Source: a virus
Length of the DNA: 46,427 bases
IMG/VR virus record: IMGVR_UViG_3300013307_000024
Location: 1 to 46,427 of that record
Direction: 5' to 3' (one strand)
A model generated the notes under the pieces. It did not search any database and was not told where the DNA came from. It was given only the letters and a program-made list of their open reading frames with translations. Shown here piece after piece: positions 1 to 7,834 of the stretch. A program made the translations under genes and the position numbers. The first letter of the stretch is position 1; every line of letters starts with the position of its first letter.

Positions 1-123
1 GAGCGTCGCGACCTTGTGAAGGACGCTTTAAAAAATGTCGGTGGGTTTTACATTGCGCCCACAAATGCCAATTGCAACGTGAAAATGACCGATAGCAACG
101 GCAAATCCTTTAACATCGCACAC
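1..123. repeat. Direct terminal repeat, left copy
   Basis: These 123 bases are identical to the last 123 of the window. A coding frame continues through the join, so the window is a closed circle or a terminally redundant molecule. The overlap may be an assembler k-mer overlap rather than a physical repeat; the sequence alone cannot tell. Confidence 0.95.
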
Positions 124-216
124 CCCTTTGTTATTGAGGAAATCTTAACCGTCGTAACGTTCAAACTGGAAGAAGAATTGGACAAGATCGAAACGCTGAT
201 TGATTTTAATTTTTAA
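1..216 (+). CDS. C-terminal part of a 138-aa unknown protein spanning the window join
   Basis: Frame 1 is open from the first base to the TAA at 214-216. The gene really starts at ATG 46104 near the end of the window; joining both parts through the 123-bp overlap gives about 138 aa. The start has an Ala/Pro/Thr-rich low-complexity leader, then a charged helical stretch (ELQREVRKALPTIEERIKKL) and a compact C-terminal domain. A GTG at position 16 is an internal codon, not a start. It is followed by a terminator and then the DUF932 gene. The function is unknown; placement beside DUF932 suggests DNA metabolism, which is an inference only. Confidence 0.85.
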   Translation, partial: ERRDLVKDALKNVGGFYIAPTNANCNVKMTDSNGKSFNIAHPFVIEEILTVVTFKLEEELDKIETLIDFNF

Positions 217-229
217 CCAACCACCACAG

Positions 230-258
230 GCGGCGCACCCTTGCGCCGCTTATTTTTT
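230..258 (+). terminator. Rho-independent terminator
   Basis: GCGGCGCA (230-237) pairs with TGCGCCGC (242-249) around a 4-nt loop and is followed by TTATTTTTT. It ends the unit that crosses the window join and separates it from the DUF932 gene. Confidence 0.85.
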
Positions 259-292
259 CATTCACTCAATTTTTAATTAAAAACTTTTTCTA

Positions 293-1291
293 ATGTCACA
301 CAATATCAATTATGCCAACGTCAAACACTCATTTTTTTCTGTAAAGCAAAAAGCATGGCATGGCCTCGGCCAAATTGTGCAGGAATACCCAACCAGCGCA
401 GAGGCGATCGAATTTGCCGGACTGAATTACCAAATAGAAAAACGCCCAATCTTCACGGCCACTGAAGAAATCAAAACCCACTTCGCCACCGTCCGCACCG
501 ATACCGCGCAGGTTTTGGGCGTAGTCGGTAAAAAGTATGAGATAGTACAAAACGCGGACGCCTTTACTTTTTTTGATTCCCTCGTATCTGGTACCACCGG
601 CATAAAGTACGAGACCGCCGGAGCCTTGGGAAATGGCGAAAGAATTTTTATAACTGCCCAGCTCCCGGACGTGCTCAGGATAGGCCGGAATGACGAGATA
701 GAACAATATATTTTTCTTACCACTTCCCACGATGGCAGCGGCTCAATTATGGCAGCCTTTACGCCTGTTCGCATCGTATGCAACAACACGCTAAATGCCG
801 CCCTTCGCGACCATTCCAACGCGCTATTTATTAAGCATACAGCCGGAGCAGCCGAAAAGCTTCGCGAGGCTGCACGCATCTTTGCAATTGCTCAAACCAA
901 TGGCGAAATTTTAGAGGATATGTTTAATAATTGGTCAAAAATCCGCATCACTGACCACGAAACAAAAAAGCTGATTCGCCTGGCGATGTCACCAAATAAA
1001 GAGGTTTTTAAAGCCATTGCGGAAGATAATGCCGCCTATCAATTTTCAACGGCTTTTGAGAATGTTTGCGAAAAAGTTTTCGAGTATGCTTTCGGCGCAG
1101 AAACACAGCAGATGCAAACCACAGCGGGCACGCTGTACGGCGCATATAACGCCGTAACCGGTTATTATCAAAACGTAAACGAGTACAAGAGCGAAAACAA
1201 CCGCTTAAAATCAATCATGTTTGGAACCGGTTTAGACCGCACAAAGGCAGCTTTTGAAATCTGCTCGAAAGCCAACGATTTTTTAAATTAG
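293..1291 (+). CDS. DUF932 (TIGR03299-type) phage/plasmid protein
   Basis: The 332-aa protein matches the DUF932 phage/plasmid-like family in length and layout. The N-terminus has the family pattern of a start followed by KAWHGLGQ and a Glu/Ala-rich helix (about residues 23-45). The middle carries the characteristic TSHDGSGSIMAAFTPVRIVCNNT core (pieces at about residues 142-165). The family is common in phages and plasmids next to DNA replication or single-strand-binding functions, but its biochemical role is not established. The ATG at 293 follows an A/T-rich leader without a Shine-Dalgarno site, normal for Bacteroidota. The gene lies between two terminators and appears to be its own unit. 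Confidence 0.9.
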   Translation: MSHNINYANVKHSFFSVKQKAWHGLGQIVQEYPTSAEAIEFAGLNYQIEKRPIFTATEEIKTHFATVRTDTAQVLGVVGKKYEIVQNADAFTFFDSLVSGTTGIKYETAGALGNGERIFITAQLPDVLRIGRNDEIEQYIFLTTSHDGSGSIMAAFTPVRIVCNNTLNAALRDHSNALFIKHTAGAAEKLREAARIFAIAQTNGEILEDMFNNWSKIRITDHETKKLIRLAMSPNKEVFKAIAEDNAAYQFSTAFENVCEKVFEYAFGAETQQMQTTAGTLYGAYNAVTGYYQNVNEYKSENNRLKSIMFGTGLDRTKAAFEICSKANDFLN

Positions 1292-1317
1292 CCGGTTTAG
1301 TTCAAACTAAACTCACA

Positions 1318-1351
1318 GGGTAAGCGTATACAAACGCTTACCCATTTTTTT
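1318..1351 (+). terminator. Rho-independent terminator after DUF932 gene
   Basis: GGGTAAGCG (1318-1326) pairs perfectly with CGCTTACCC (1335-1343) around an 8-nt loop. A run of T (1345-1351), then AAA and another T run, follows. Confidence 0.9.
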
Positions 1352-1382
1352 AAATTTTTTTCGCTGCGCGGCTATCAGCGGT

Positions 1383-1440
1383 AAAATTTTCTGCAGCGGC
1401 AATCAGGCTAACCAGGTGAAGTTGCCCGCTGCAAAATTTT
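1383..1440. repeat. Imperfect inverted repeat in non-coding gap
   Basis: The arm 1383-1402 (AAAATTTT, GCAGCGG, CAA) is matched by the reverse complement of 1422-1440 with two small indels, around a loop of about 19 nt. It lies in the 264-bp gap between the DUF932 terminator and the next gene. I see no convincing gene in this gap; a 63-codon minus-strand frame there looks like a chance shadow of the gene at 1556. Confidence 0.5.
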
Positions 1441-1540
1441 GAATTGTTTTTTCAGTGTCGGCCAATGGCCGTTGTAGTGTGCCATCCGGCTTTTCTTTAT
1501 GAGCAGCAAACAAAGAAATAAATGGATTTTCTATTTTGAA

Positions 1541-1548
1541 TATTTTTG
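1541..1548 (+). promoter_or_regulatory. Possible -7 promoter box (TATTTTTG)
   Basis: TATTTTTG matches the Bacteroidota TAnnTTTG box exactly and lies 7 nt before ATG 1556. There is no CTGTCCTTTT element 19 bp upstream and no clear -33 TTG, so it would be an ordinary host-type promoter at best. Confidence 0.35.
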
Positions 1549-1555
1549 AATCGAA

Positions 1556-1831
1556 ATGGAAAAAAATTTGACCTTCACCATCTCCATCACCCATAACCGC
1601 AAAAACTACAAATACACCGTAGAACGTATAAGCGTTACAACGCGCGAAGAAACCTACCGCTTAACCGCCAGCAACAAAACGCTCACCTTCATTAACAACC
1701 GGCCGCTTCTGCAAAAGAAAAAATTAAAACATTGGAAGCCAACATGGACAATGCACGGCGAGTTGTGGAACATATACTTTCGTGAGCTGATCATCAAGGC
1801 CATTGAAGAAAAATTAGGCCTGTCATCCTGA
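1556..1831 (+). CDS. Hypothetical 91-aa protein
   Basis: The protein starts with alternating polar/hydrophobic beta strands (TFTISITHNRKNYKYTVERI), has a basic middle (LLQKKKLKHWKPTWTMH) and ends in an amphipathic helix (ELIIKAIEEKLGL). I do not recognise the family. It is the first gene before the portal region and a REP-like sequence begins just before its stop. A TATTTTTG box lies just upstream. Basic charge would suit nucleic-acid binding, but this is only inference. Confidence 0.65.
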   Translation: MEKNLTFTISITHNRKNYKYTVERISVTTREETYRLTASNKTLTFINNRPLLQKKKLKHWKPTWTMHGELWNIYFRELIIKAIEEKLGLSS

Positions 1832-1844
1832 GCCTGTCGAAGGG
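1821..1844. repeat. REP-like repeat (TGTCATCCTGAGCCTGTCGAAGGG type)
   Basis: It carries the CCTGAGCnTGTCGAAGG core that recurs, with changes, at 8861, 9328, 9911, 17461 and 20356. This repeat type is widespread between genes of Bacteroidota chromosomes, so it was probably acquired from hosts. It covers the 3' end of the preceding gene. Confidence 0.7.
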
Positions 1845-1858
1845 CTGAGCTGTCGCCC

Positions 1859-1895
1859 CTGTCCTTTTCCCCTCCACCTATTCCTTCCATTTTAG
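1859..1895 (+). promoter_or_regulatory. Late promoter, CTGTCCTTTT class (site 1)
   Basis: CTGTCCTTTT (1859-1868) is followed by a C/T-rich 19-bp spacer and CATTTTAG (1888-1895), a -7 box with two departures from TAnnTTTG. ATG 1900 is 4 nt beyond it. The spacing is identical to the other six sites, although this box is the weakest. Confidence 0.65.
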
Positions 1896-1899
1896 TGGA

Positions 1900-2067
1900 A
1901 TGATTCCAATAATCTACCAAGGCAGAATTGTATTTTACTGGTATGACTTATCCCGAATACCGGCAGTGAACAGCTACATTGTTTGGTATAATAACGCCTA
2001 TCGCGTGTCCGAACGCATCGTGAACGGTTCATCCCTTAAGCTGGTTATAACGGCCTGTCAGCCTTAA
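1900..2067 (+). CDS. Small hypothetical protein, 55 aa, leaderless start
   Basis: ATG 1900 to TAA 2065-2067 encodes 55 residues rich in aromatic and beta-branched residues (YQGRIVFYWYDLSRIPAVNS, then YIVWYNNAYRVSERIV). The start lies 4 nt past promoter site 1, as at four other late units, which supports it strongly despite its short length. The next late promoter begins right after its stop. I do not recognise the family; a small virion or head-assembly protein is plausible from position beside the portal. Confidence 0.7.
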   Translation: MIPIIYQGRIVFYWYDLSRIPAVNSYIVWYNNAYRVSERIVNGSSLKLVITACQP

Positions 2068-2073
2068 AAATAC

Positions 2074-2110
2074 CTGTCCTTTTCTTCCCCCTCCCCCAAA
2101 TCTATGTTTG
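2074..2110 (+). promoter_or_regulatory. Late promoter, CTGTCCTTTT class (site 2)
   Basis: CTGTCCTTTT (2074-2083), a 19-bp C-rich spacer and a perfect TATGTTTG box (2103-2110). ATG 2115 begins 4 nt later, which predicts a leaderless mRNA for the portal operon. Confidence 0.85.
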
Positions 2111-2114
2111 CAAC

Positions 2115-2363
2115 ATGGATTTAAAATCAGCATTAGAAATTCTTGATTCACACCAGTGGTGCAGTCTCCGGCTCCTTACAGCCAATGTGGCTAAGGGCAC
2201 CGGTGGCGAAGTGCTTGAGCTTCCAAAATGCCGCCAGCGTGCAGGCGTATCTGAAGGCCAGCACGCGCAATTCACCCGCAACGTGCAGCTCGCAAACAGC
2301 CAGCGCGTCATTACCATTCACCCGATTCTCATCACCCACATAAACAACACCGCAATCGTATGA
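2115..2363 (+). CDS. Hypothetical 82-aa protein upstream of portal
   Basis: This is the first gene of the portal operon. ATG 2115 lies 4 nt past the -7 box and the stop overlaps the portal start in ATGA (2360-2363), so translation is probably coupled. The N-terminus (MDLKSALEILDS) is helical; the rest is mixed and slightly basic. Frames on both strands within this region are shadows. The function is unknown; position suggests a head-assembly accessory. Confidence 0.75.
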   Translation: MDLKSALEILDSHQWCSLRLLTANVAKGTGGEVLELPKCRQRAGVSEGQHAQFTRNVQLANSQRVITIHPILITHINNTAIV

Positions 2364-3805
2364 GTATCGTAATGGCCGGCCCCGTTGCTTATCTGCCAGA
2401 AAGTGAAGCTGCAGTATTTTTTTCCAAGCCTAGCGCAAGCGCCGGCACAGCTAATAATTACCAGGGTACGGTCGCGCCCATCAGGAAAATGGAAAACAAA
2501 TTGAATATCGCCTTTTGGGGCGAAGACAATCGCTTTCCGCAAAACATCGCAACGCAAATGGCCTGGTGTGGTATCGGAAAAGAGGCGCTCAACTGGAAAG
2601 CCGAAATGCTCTACGGAAATGGAATTGTTCCAGGGAAAATAACCGGCGTTGAAGATGATGGTACAGAAATTTTTGCTCCGCTCGACAGGGCAAAAAATAA
2701 AGCGATTTATTCTTTCATAGAAAAGAGCCTTCACAACCGGTTCTGGCTTGAATACTTCCAGGATTGGGTTTGGTTTGGAAACTGTTTTCCTGAATTAATC
2801 TTAAGTAAAGACGCCAAAAAGATTACCGGCTTCGTTCACCAGGAATCGTGCGATGCACGCTTCACACAGATGAATGCTACTGGCCGGATGGAATATGTTT
2901 ATCTGACAAAATTATGGGGCGCTGATAAAGATCAGTACGCACAGTTTGATCCAACAAAAGCTATCCGCGGTGTCATGAACACCAGCGGCAATCCTGACCT
3001 GATTGAAGATAAATTTCTAAATAAGGTTGATTGCATCGATATGTACAACCCGCTGAAAAGCCTCACTGAAATCGGAGACAAGCTTTTGCAAGCCCGTGGA
3101 AAAAATGCTTTTAAATCCGCCATTTTTCCTACTAATTATCCCTCCCCAAACAAGACATATTACCAAGTGCCGGCATGGGATGGCGCCCGCCTCGCAGGAT
3201 GGGCTGAAATTGCCGCTAAAATCCCGGCCCTTATGAAAGCGCTCTACGAAAAAGCGTTCAGAATCCGATATCATATCCAGGTGCCTGATACATTTTTCGT
3301 TGATAAATATGAAGACTGGGACAAAAAGGACGATAATCAAAAGTTGCAGGCCCGTAAAGATCTCCTGGACGAAATGTCAAAAAATCTTTCCGGGAGCGAA
3401 AACGCTTATAAATCATTTATCACTTTTTATAAGATCGGTGGCCAGGATCACAAAGAATACGGCAACCTGAAAATTACTGAAGTTCCGGACACCAGCAAAC
3501 TGGATAAGGAATTTATCACGCAGTCCGCCGCAGATATACAACTGGTTTCAGCAATGGGAATAGATCCTACACTTTTCAGTGCAGGCACCATCGGCACCGG
3601 CCAACAACGCTCCGGAGGGAGTGATAAGCGTGAGGCTTTCTTAATCTATTGCGCACGCCTCTTTCTTCAACGCCAGGTAGCGCTTGAACCAATGTACCTG
3701 GTACGTGATTACAATGAATGGGGCGATGATATTGTTTTTCGCTTTAGAGATATAGTACTTACAACTCTTGACACCGGTAAAGGAACAGAAAAGAAATTAT
3801 CATGA
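2360..3805 (+). CDS. Phage portal protein
   Basis: The 481-aa length fits a portal, the dodecameric ring at the capsid vertex through which DNA is packaged. Portal-like features are the WGEDNRFPQNIATQ start of the core (about residue 53), KAEMLYGNGI (about 80), the WLEYFQDWVWFGNCFPE segment (about 130) and the late GTGQQRSGGSDKREAFLIY stretch (pieces, about 412-430) that resembles the clip/stem region of Bacteroidota portals. It overlaps both neighbours by 4 bp (ATGA), so the three genes are coupled. The identification rests on family resemblance, length and context; the capsid protease and capsid genes lie far away at 37-39 kb. Confidence 0.85.
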   Translation: MSIVMAGPVAYLPESEAAVFFSKPSASAGTANNYQGTVAPIRKMENKLNIAFWGEDNRFPQNIATQMAWCGIGKEALNWKAEMLYGNGIVPGKITGVEDDGTEIFAPLDRAKNKAIYSFIEKSLHNRFWLEYFQDWVWFGNCFPELILSKDAKKITGFVHQESCDARFTQMNATGRMEYVYLTKLWGADKDQYAQFDPTKAIRGVMNTSGNPDLIEDKFLNKVDCIDMYNPLKSLTEIGDKLLQARGKNAFKSAIFPTNYPSPNKTYYQVPAWDGARLAGWAEIAAKIPALMKALYEKAFRIRYHIQVPDTFFVDKYEDWDKKDDNQKLQARKDLLDEMSKNLSGSENAYKSFITFYKIGGQDHKEYGNLKITEVPDTSKLDKEFITQSAADIQLVSAMGIDPTLFSAGTIGTGQQRSGGSDKREAFLIYCARLFLQRQVALEPMYLVRDYNEWGDDIVFRFRDIVLTTLDTGKGTEKKLS

Positions 3806-4764
3806 TTTTCAAAACCACGATATCGCTCAACCAATACGCGCCAATCGCTACTACTACCAATTTCATTAGCCTTCGCCAGCTGGTGGCCAATGTGGAAGAA
3901 GACAACCTTATCCCGGTTATCGGCGAAGCGCTGTATGATAAAATAAATGTGGACGATGAAACGTCGCTCACAGATTCTCTAAAAAAATTACTGGATAAAG
4001 CCCGCGCCCTGGTAGCCCCCATGGTCGCTTACCAATTTACATCGCTCACTGAAGTAAAACTATCTGATGCAGGCGCACAGCGCACTGCTACCAACAATTT
4101 CCAATCGGCGTACCAAAATCAGGTAGTAAACTTCAAGCAACAAAACCTTACCGACTCTATCAAGGCTACCGAGCGGCTTTATAAATTCCTGGAAAAAAAT
4201 ATTGAAGATTACCCGGATTGGACTGACTCAGACGAATTCAAAAATTACCGGAGCTTGTTCATCAAGACCGGTGGCGAATTCGATAATAATTTCCGTACAG
4301 CCAGCCCATACACGAATTTCTATGCACTGCGAAATTTCATGGCCGACGTGGAGCAGAGCGTAATAAAAAAACTACTCGGCGCTGATTTATTCAGTGCCTT
4401 AAAAGCAACTGAAGCTAACCCCGATTGGCAACATACTGATGCGGAAAAAGATTTGCTCATAAGCCTTAAAAAGGCCATTGCTTTTCTTTCAGTAGCTGCA
4501 GCAATTCCATTCCTCGATGTGCGCCTCGATGGCAATGGCTTTACGGTGATGAATTCAGCGGCCGGCCAGAACGATGCACTCACCAAGCGCAGCGCTGCCG
4601 AAGCTGATCGAATGAATAATTACATCAAGGCCTGCAAAACAAACGCGGCCACATACATAAACAATATTTCAGAATGGCTTGCCGAAAATACAAGCCCGCT
4701 TCCGGAAGCGCCGCCTCCTGATAACGGCAACACTGACCGCTCCGGCGCCTTCGGAATGTTTTAA
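3802..4764 (+). CDS. Internally duplicated structural (connector-like) protein
   Basis: The 320-aa protein directly follows the portal with an ATGA overlap, the usual place of head-tail connector proteins. Two halves align by eye: LRQLVANVEEDNLIPVIGEA (about residues 25-44) with LRNFMADVEQSVIKKLLGAD (about 178-197), each followed by a helix and a segment of the type FxSLTEVKLSDAG / FLDVRLDGNG. The C-terminus is a Pro/Asn-rich tail ending in SGAFGMF. The duplication suggests two copies of one helical connector fold; it resembles uncharacterised Bacteroidota phage proteins (possibly DUF6712). The connector role is an inference from position. Confidence 0.8.
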   Translation: MIFKTTISLNQYAPIATTTNFISLRQLVANVEEDNLIPVIGEALYDKINVDDETSLTDSLKKLLDKARALVAPMVAYQFTSLTEVKLSDAGAQRTATNNFQSAYQNQVVNFKQQNLTDSIKATERLYKFLEKNIEDYPDWTDSDEFKNYRSLFIKTGGEFDNNFRTASPYTNFYALRNFMADVEQSVIKKLLGADLFSALKATEANPDWQHTDAEKDLLISLKKAIAFLSVAAAIPFLDVRLDGNGFTVMNSAAGQNDALTKRSAAEADRMNNYIKACKTNAATYINNISEWLAENTSPLPEAPPPDNGNTDRSGAFGMF

Positions 4765-4785
4765 ACCGCTTAAACTCTAACCCTC

Positions 4786-6804
4786 TTGCCCGACACTTTC
4801 AACATATTCGGTACCAAAGCAAACGATCTCACCGCGCTCGCCGGCTCAATCCCGGATACGCAGCTCGTGATTGTTCCGGATCCGGTTACAGGCAAATTGC
4901 TGCGTAGCACCTTTGGACAAATAAAAGCTGATGTCATCCTTGCCTTTGGCAGCCTCTCCTACCTTGACCAAATTATTGAAGTGCCGCAGGTGGCCAATCT
5001 TCCCCAGCCAGGTGAAGTAAAAAAAATCTACGTCATCACCGGTGCAGGCCCTGACCAGAACAAGCAATTCCGTTGGGGTGGCTCTATCTATGTAGAATTC
5101 CCCCAAGGTAGCGGCGATGTGGCCAGCGAAGCAATTATAAGAGGCAATGCAGATGCAAACCTGCAGGCGCAAATTGATGCAGAAATCACGAACAGGCAAA
5201 ATGCTGATGCCGGGCTGCAAACAAACATTACAAATGAAGCAACCGCGCGCAGCAATGCAGATACTCTTTTATCGCAGCAAATTGCTTCAGAAGCAAACAC
5301 ACGCGCTAATAATGACAGTGTTCTTTCCGGGCTTATAAATTCAGAAGGCGTTACGCGTCTGAATGCTGATAATGTACTCAGCGCCCGGATTGATCAAAAG
5401 CTGAATATTTCCGATTACAACCCCAATTTTAAAGGCAAATACACAACCTTAGCCGCTTTGCAAACTGCGCTTCCTACCGCCATTGCAGGCAATTATGCGC
5501 AGGTAGATGCGGGCGAAGGCAGTAACGTAATTAACTATAACTGGGATGATGAAGAAGGTTGGGTAGTAGGCTCGGCCGTTGGCCCGTCAATCGCCTCTAC
5601 TGATGATCTTACCGAAGGAAGCACAAATTTATACTTCACAGCCGCGCGCGTGTTAGCTGCTATTAGCGGCATAGCCAATAGAATATCCATTTCGGCCGGT
5701 GTAATTGACATCGCCTCCACTTATGTAGGCCAGAACTCAATTACAACACTCGGTATTATCGGCACCGGTACATGGCAGGGCACCGCAATCGCTTCCGGGT
5801 ATGGCGGCACAGGCTTTTCTTCTTATGCAAAAGGAGATTTAATTTACGCCAGTGCAGCAAACATATTATCAAAATTAGCAGCCGGTACAGATGGTTATGT
5901 ATTAACTCTGGCATCTGGCGTGCCCACATGGGCGGCAGCGAGTGGTGGAACTTCTTTGCCATCTCAAACAGGTAATGCAGGAAAATTATTAACCACAGAT
6001 GGAACCAATCTAAGCTGGGGAACTGCTATTCCGGGAATTTGGAGTGTAAGCGGCACCAGCCTTTATTATGACGCAGGTGATGTTGGTATAATTAATAATA
6101 TAGCAGCAACGTCCGGCGTTCCCCAAAATTCTCCAAATTTATATCTAGGAGGTAGTTCTTGGGTATCATCTGGTAGCCCGGCCGCTAGTAAAATTATTAC
6201 GTGGAAAATATACGCAAAAGGTTATTCATCATCAGCGCAAAATTCTTCATTAGAATTCTCTCCAACGATCGACGGAGTTACTTATCCTACCCCGTTTAGT
6301 ATTGGGTATAGCGGCATTATTACTTTCAACACTTTGAGTGGCAATGCAGTCAATGCGTCGACATTTAACTCAACTTATGTGTTAATTAATAATAAGGTAG
6401 AACAAAAATGGAGTTATACAAACGGCTTTGGAGATTCATTTGCCTTCGCTTACACTGCTGCAATTAATAGAACAACAGGTACAGGTATATTTAGAGGATT
6501 CTATTTTAATCCGATTTTAACTTCATTAACAGGTGTAACATTGGTCGCATTTCAAAACACTGCGGGAGATTGCCTTTTCGGCACCACTTCCGGAAGCGTA
6601 GGAATTGGCGCCACCACTACAATTGATCCTAGCGCAATTTTCCAAGTAGCATCAACTACAAAAGGTTGTCTATTCTCGCGCATGAGCACCTCGGACGCAT
6701 CGTCAATCGCAAGCAAAGCTGAATCATTATTCATGTATGATACAACTTTGAAAAAATATAAATTCTGGAACGGCTCTGCTTTTGAAGTTATCAGCTCTTC
6801 CTAA
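4786..6804 (+). CDS. Tail fibre / receptor-binding protein
   Basis: The 672-aa protein is modular in the way of trimeric fibres. After an N-terminal domain (residues 1-115) comes a coiled-coil of about five imperfect repeats of the type NADxxLQxxI-x-E-xxxRxNAD (about 118-205). Next are fibre shaft motifs (TTLAALQTALPTAIAGNYAQ; LTEGSTNLYFTAARV; GTWQGTAIASGYGGTG), and a C-terminal domain ending in SEAFEV-like FWNGSAFEVISSS. The start is TTG 4786, because no in-frame ATG lies near. It should bind the host surface. The C-terminal half from about 6030 is visibly more AT-rich, which suggests exchange of the receptor-binding tip. Confidence 0.85.
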   Translation: MPDTFNIFGTKANDLTALAGSIPDTQLVIVPDPVTGKLLRSTFGQIKADVILAFGSLSYLDQIIEVPQVANLPQPGEVKKIYVITGAGPDQNKQFRWGGSIYVEFPQGSGDVASEAIIRGNADANLQAQIDAEITNRQNADAGLQTNITNEATARSNADTLLSQQIASEANTRANNDSVLSGLINSEGVTRLNADNVLSARIDQKLNISDYNPNFKGKYTTLAALQTALPTAIAGNYAQVDAGEGSNVINYNWDDEEGWVVGSAVGPSIASTDDLTEGSTNLYFTAARVLAAISGIANRISISAGVIDIASTYVGQNSITTLGIIGTGTWQGTAIASGYGGTGFSSYAKGDLIYASAANILSKLAAGTDGYVLTLASGVPTWAAASGGTSLPSQTGNAGKLLTTDGTNLSWGTAIPGIWSVSGTSLYYDAGDVGIINNIAATSGVPQNSPNLYLGGSSWVSSGSPAASKIITWKIYAKGYSSSAQNSSLEFSPTIDGVTYPTPFSIGYSGIITFNTLSGNAVNASTFNSTYVLINNKVEQKWSYTNGFGDSFAFAYTAAINRTTGTGIFRGFYFNPILTSLTGVTLVAFQNTAGDCLFGTTSGSVGIGATTTIDPSAIFQVASTTKGCLFSRMSTSDASSIASKAESLFMYDTTLKKYKFWNGSAFEVISSS

Positions 6805-6819
6805 AAAATTATCAATAAA

Positions 6820-7242
6820 ATGTCATTACAAATCATACCACCTGTAGAAATCATCATTGATATCCCTGACCTCGTTGTCGGTGAACTTTTTTTAAAAAGA
6901 AAGGCCGAGCTATTTACTATGACTTACAACCAGTCTAGTAAATATCTTACGCTAACATGGATCGTAAGCTATCCTGATTTGCAGGGCATCAAAGGCCTAA
7001 GCAGCTACGCAAAAGAAAGCATCGCTGATAACAGAACCATGGTAGATGTAGCCACCGGCGCCATCCTCAGCCCGCTAAAAGATGAAAACGGGGAAAATAT
7101 TTTGGATGAAAACGGCAACAATACCTACGAAGGCAACTACGTCGGCCAATACGATTGGTTCAATATGGTAGCCGAAACGCAATCCGTAAAAGTTCACGAT
7201 ATGATACGCCAATACGGCCTGCAAGCAGATTGGAGCATTTAG
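6820..7242 (+). CDS. Hypothetical 140-aa structural-region protein
   Basis: It is co-directional 15 bp after the fibre gene. The N-terminus is hydrophobic but lacks a charged start typical of signal peptides (SLQIIPPVEIIIDIPDLVV). A Gly/Asn/Asp-rich loop (DENGENILDENGNNTYEGN) resembles calcium-binding or linker loops of fibre accessories. I do not recognise the family. A fibre chaperone or baseplate accessory would fit the position. Confidence 0.75.
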   Translation: MSLQIIPPVEIIIDIPDLVVGELFLKRKAELFTMTYNQSSKYLTLTWIVSYPDLQGIKGLSSYAKESIADNRTMVDVATGAILSPLKDENGENILDENGNNTYEGNYVGQYDWFNMVAETQSVKVHDMIRQYGLQADWSI

Positions 7243-7278
7243 AAAACCAACAAATAACCATAAATCTAAATTCAAAAT

Positions 7279-7599
7279 ATGAAAACAATCACTTTAGAAA
7301 CATCTACCGAAAAGCACATGATCCAGGGCAGAGAAGTAGAGCTGCCATTTAATGATAAATCATTGATAAAAGAAGTAGTCAACACACCGATTGAAGGAAT
7401 AAATATTGCCCAAATGCGCCAGCGCATCAACCTGCTCGACAAACTTGAAAAAGCTGGAGATAAATTGGAACTGGAAGACGCTGACTTTGATGCAATAAAA
7501 GGATTAATTGAGAATTATAAATTCGGTATCGTAAGCCGCCACGTATTGGCGCTTTGCGAAAAGTTTTTAAACCCGGAAAAACAGGATGGGACTCTTTAA
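7279..7599 (+). CDS. Hypothetical 106-aa helical protein
   Basis: The protein is acidic and mostly helical after a short N-terminal beta region (MKTITLETSTEKHMIQGREV). The AQMRQRINLLDKLEKAGDKL and DADFDAIKGLIENYKFG segments look like packed helices. It is the last gene before the AT-rich cargo gene and its stop overlaps an inverted repeat arm (7590-7597). No function is recognised; small helical proteins at this place in phages are often assembly chaperones, but I see no slippery sequence that would indicate a tail-assembly frameshift. Confidence 0.75.
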   Translation: MKTITLETSTEKHMIQGREVELPFNDKSLIKEVVNTPIEGINIAQMRQRINLLDKLEKAGDKLELEDADFDAIKGLIENYKFGIVSRHVLALCEKFLNPEKQDGTL

Positions 7600-7834
7600 T
7601 TAGTACAAACATTATTTTTCTAAAGGAAAAGAGTCAACATTAGGTTCAAAATCAATTCCAAGTTTGGGGCTACAAAACCCCTTTCTAATTTTTAAAATCA
7701 AAGCTGAGTTTTGCATCGTATAAATTATTGTTGATATCCTCACATAAAATATCAAATTGCATTTTTATTAACAAGTTTGCTTGAAAAAAAAATATTACCT
7801 CCTAAAGACGTACTTTGTTCATAAATTATATGGT
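7590..7834. other. AT-rich gap before the protease cargo gene
   Basis: GACTCTTT (7590-7597) and AAAGAGTC (7628-7635) are an 8-bp inverted repeat. A GGGG/CCCC hairpin (7666-7669, 7678-7681) followed by a T-rich stretch may be a weak terminator. The rest is AT-rich non-coding sequence that probably holds the promoter of the protease gene; CAAGTTTG at 7773-7780 is one base from TAnnTTTG. Confidence 0.45.

Noticed and set aside
16-216. Separate 66-aa gene starting at GTG 16
   Set aside because: The frame is open to base 1 and continues from 46104 across the join; it is the end of a longer gene.
2318-2734. Minus-strand 138-codon frame
   Set aside because: It lies fully opposite the portal operon, has no promoter and no family resemblance; it is a shadow.
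4786-6804. Diversity-generating retroelement target in the fibre gene
   Set aside because: No reverse transcriptase and no template repeat copy of the fibre end is present in the window.
7279-7599. Tail-assembly chaperone with programmed frameshift
   Set aside because: No slippery heptamer and no overlapping downstream frame were seen; the tape measure is also elsewhere.
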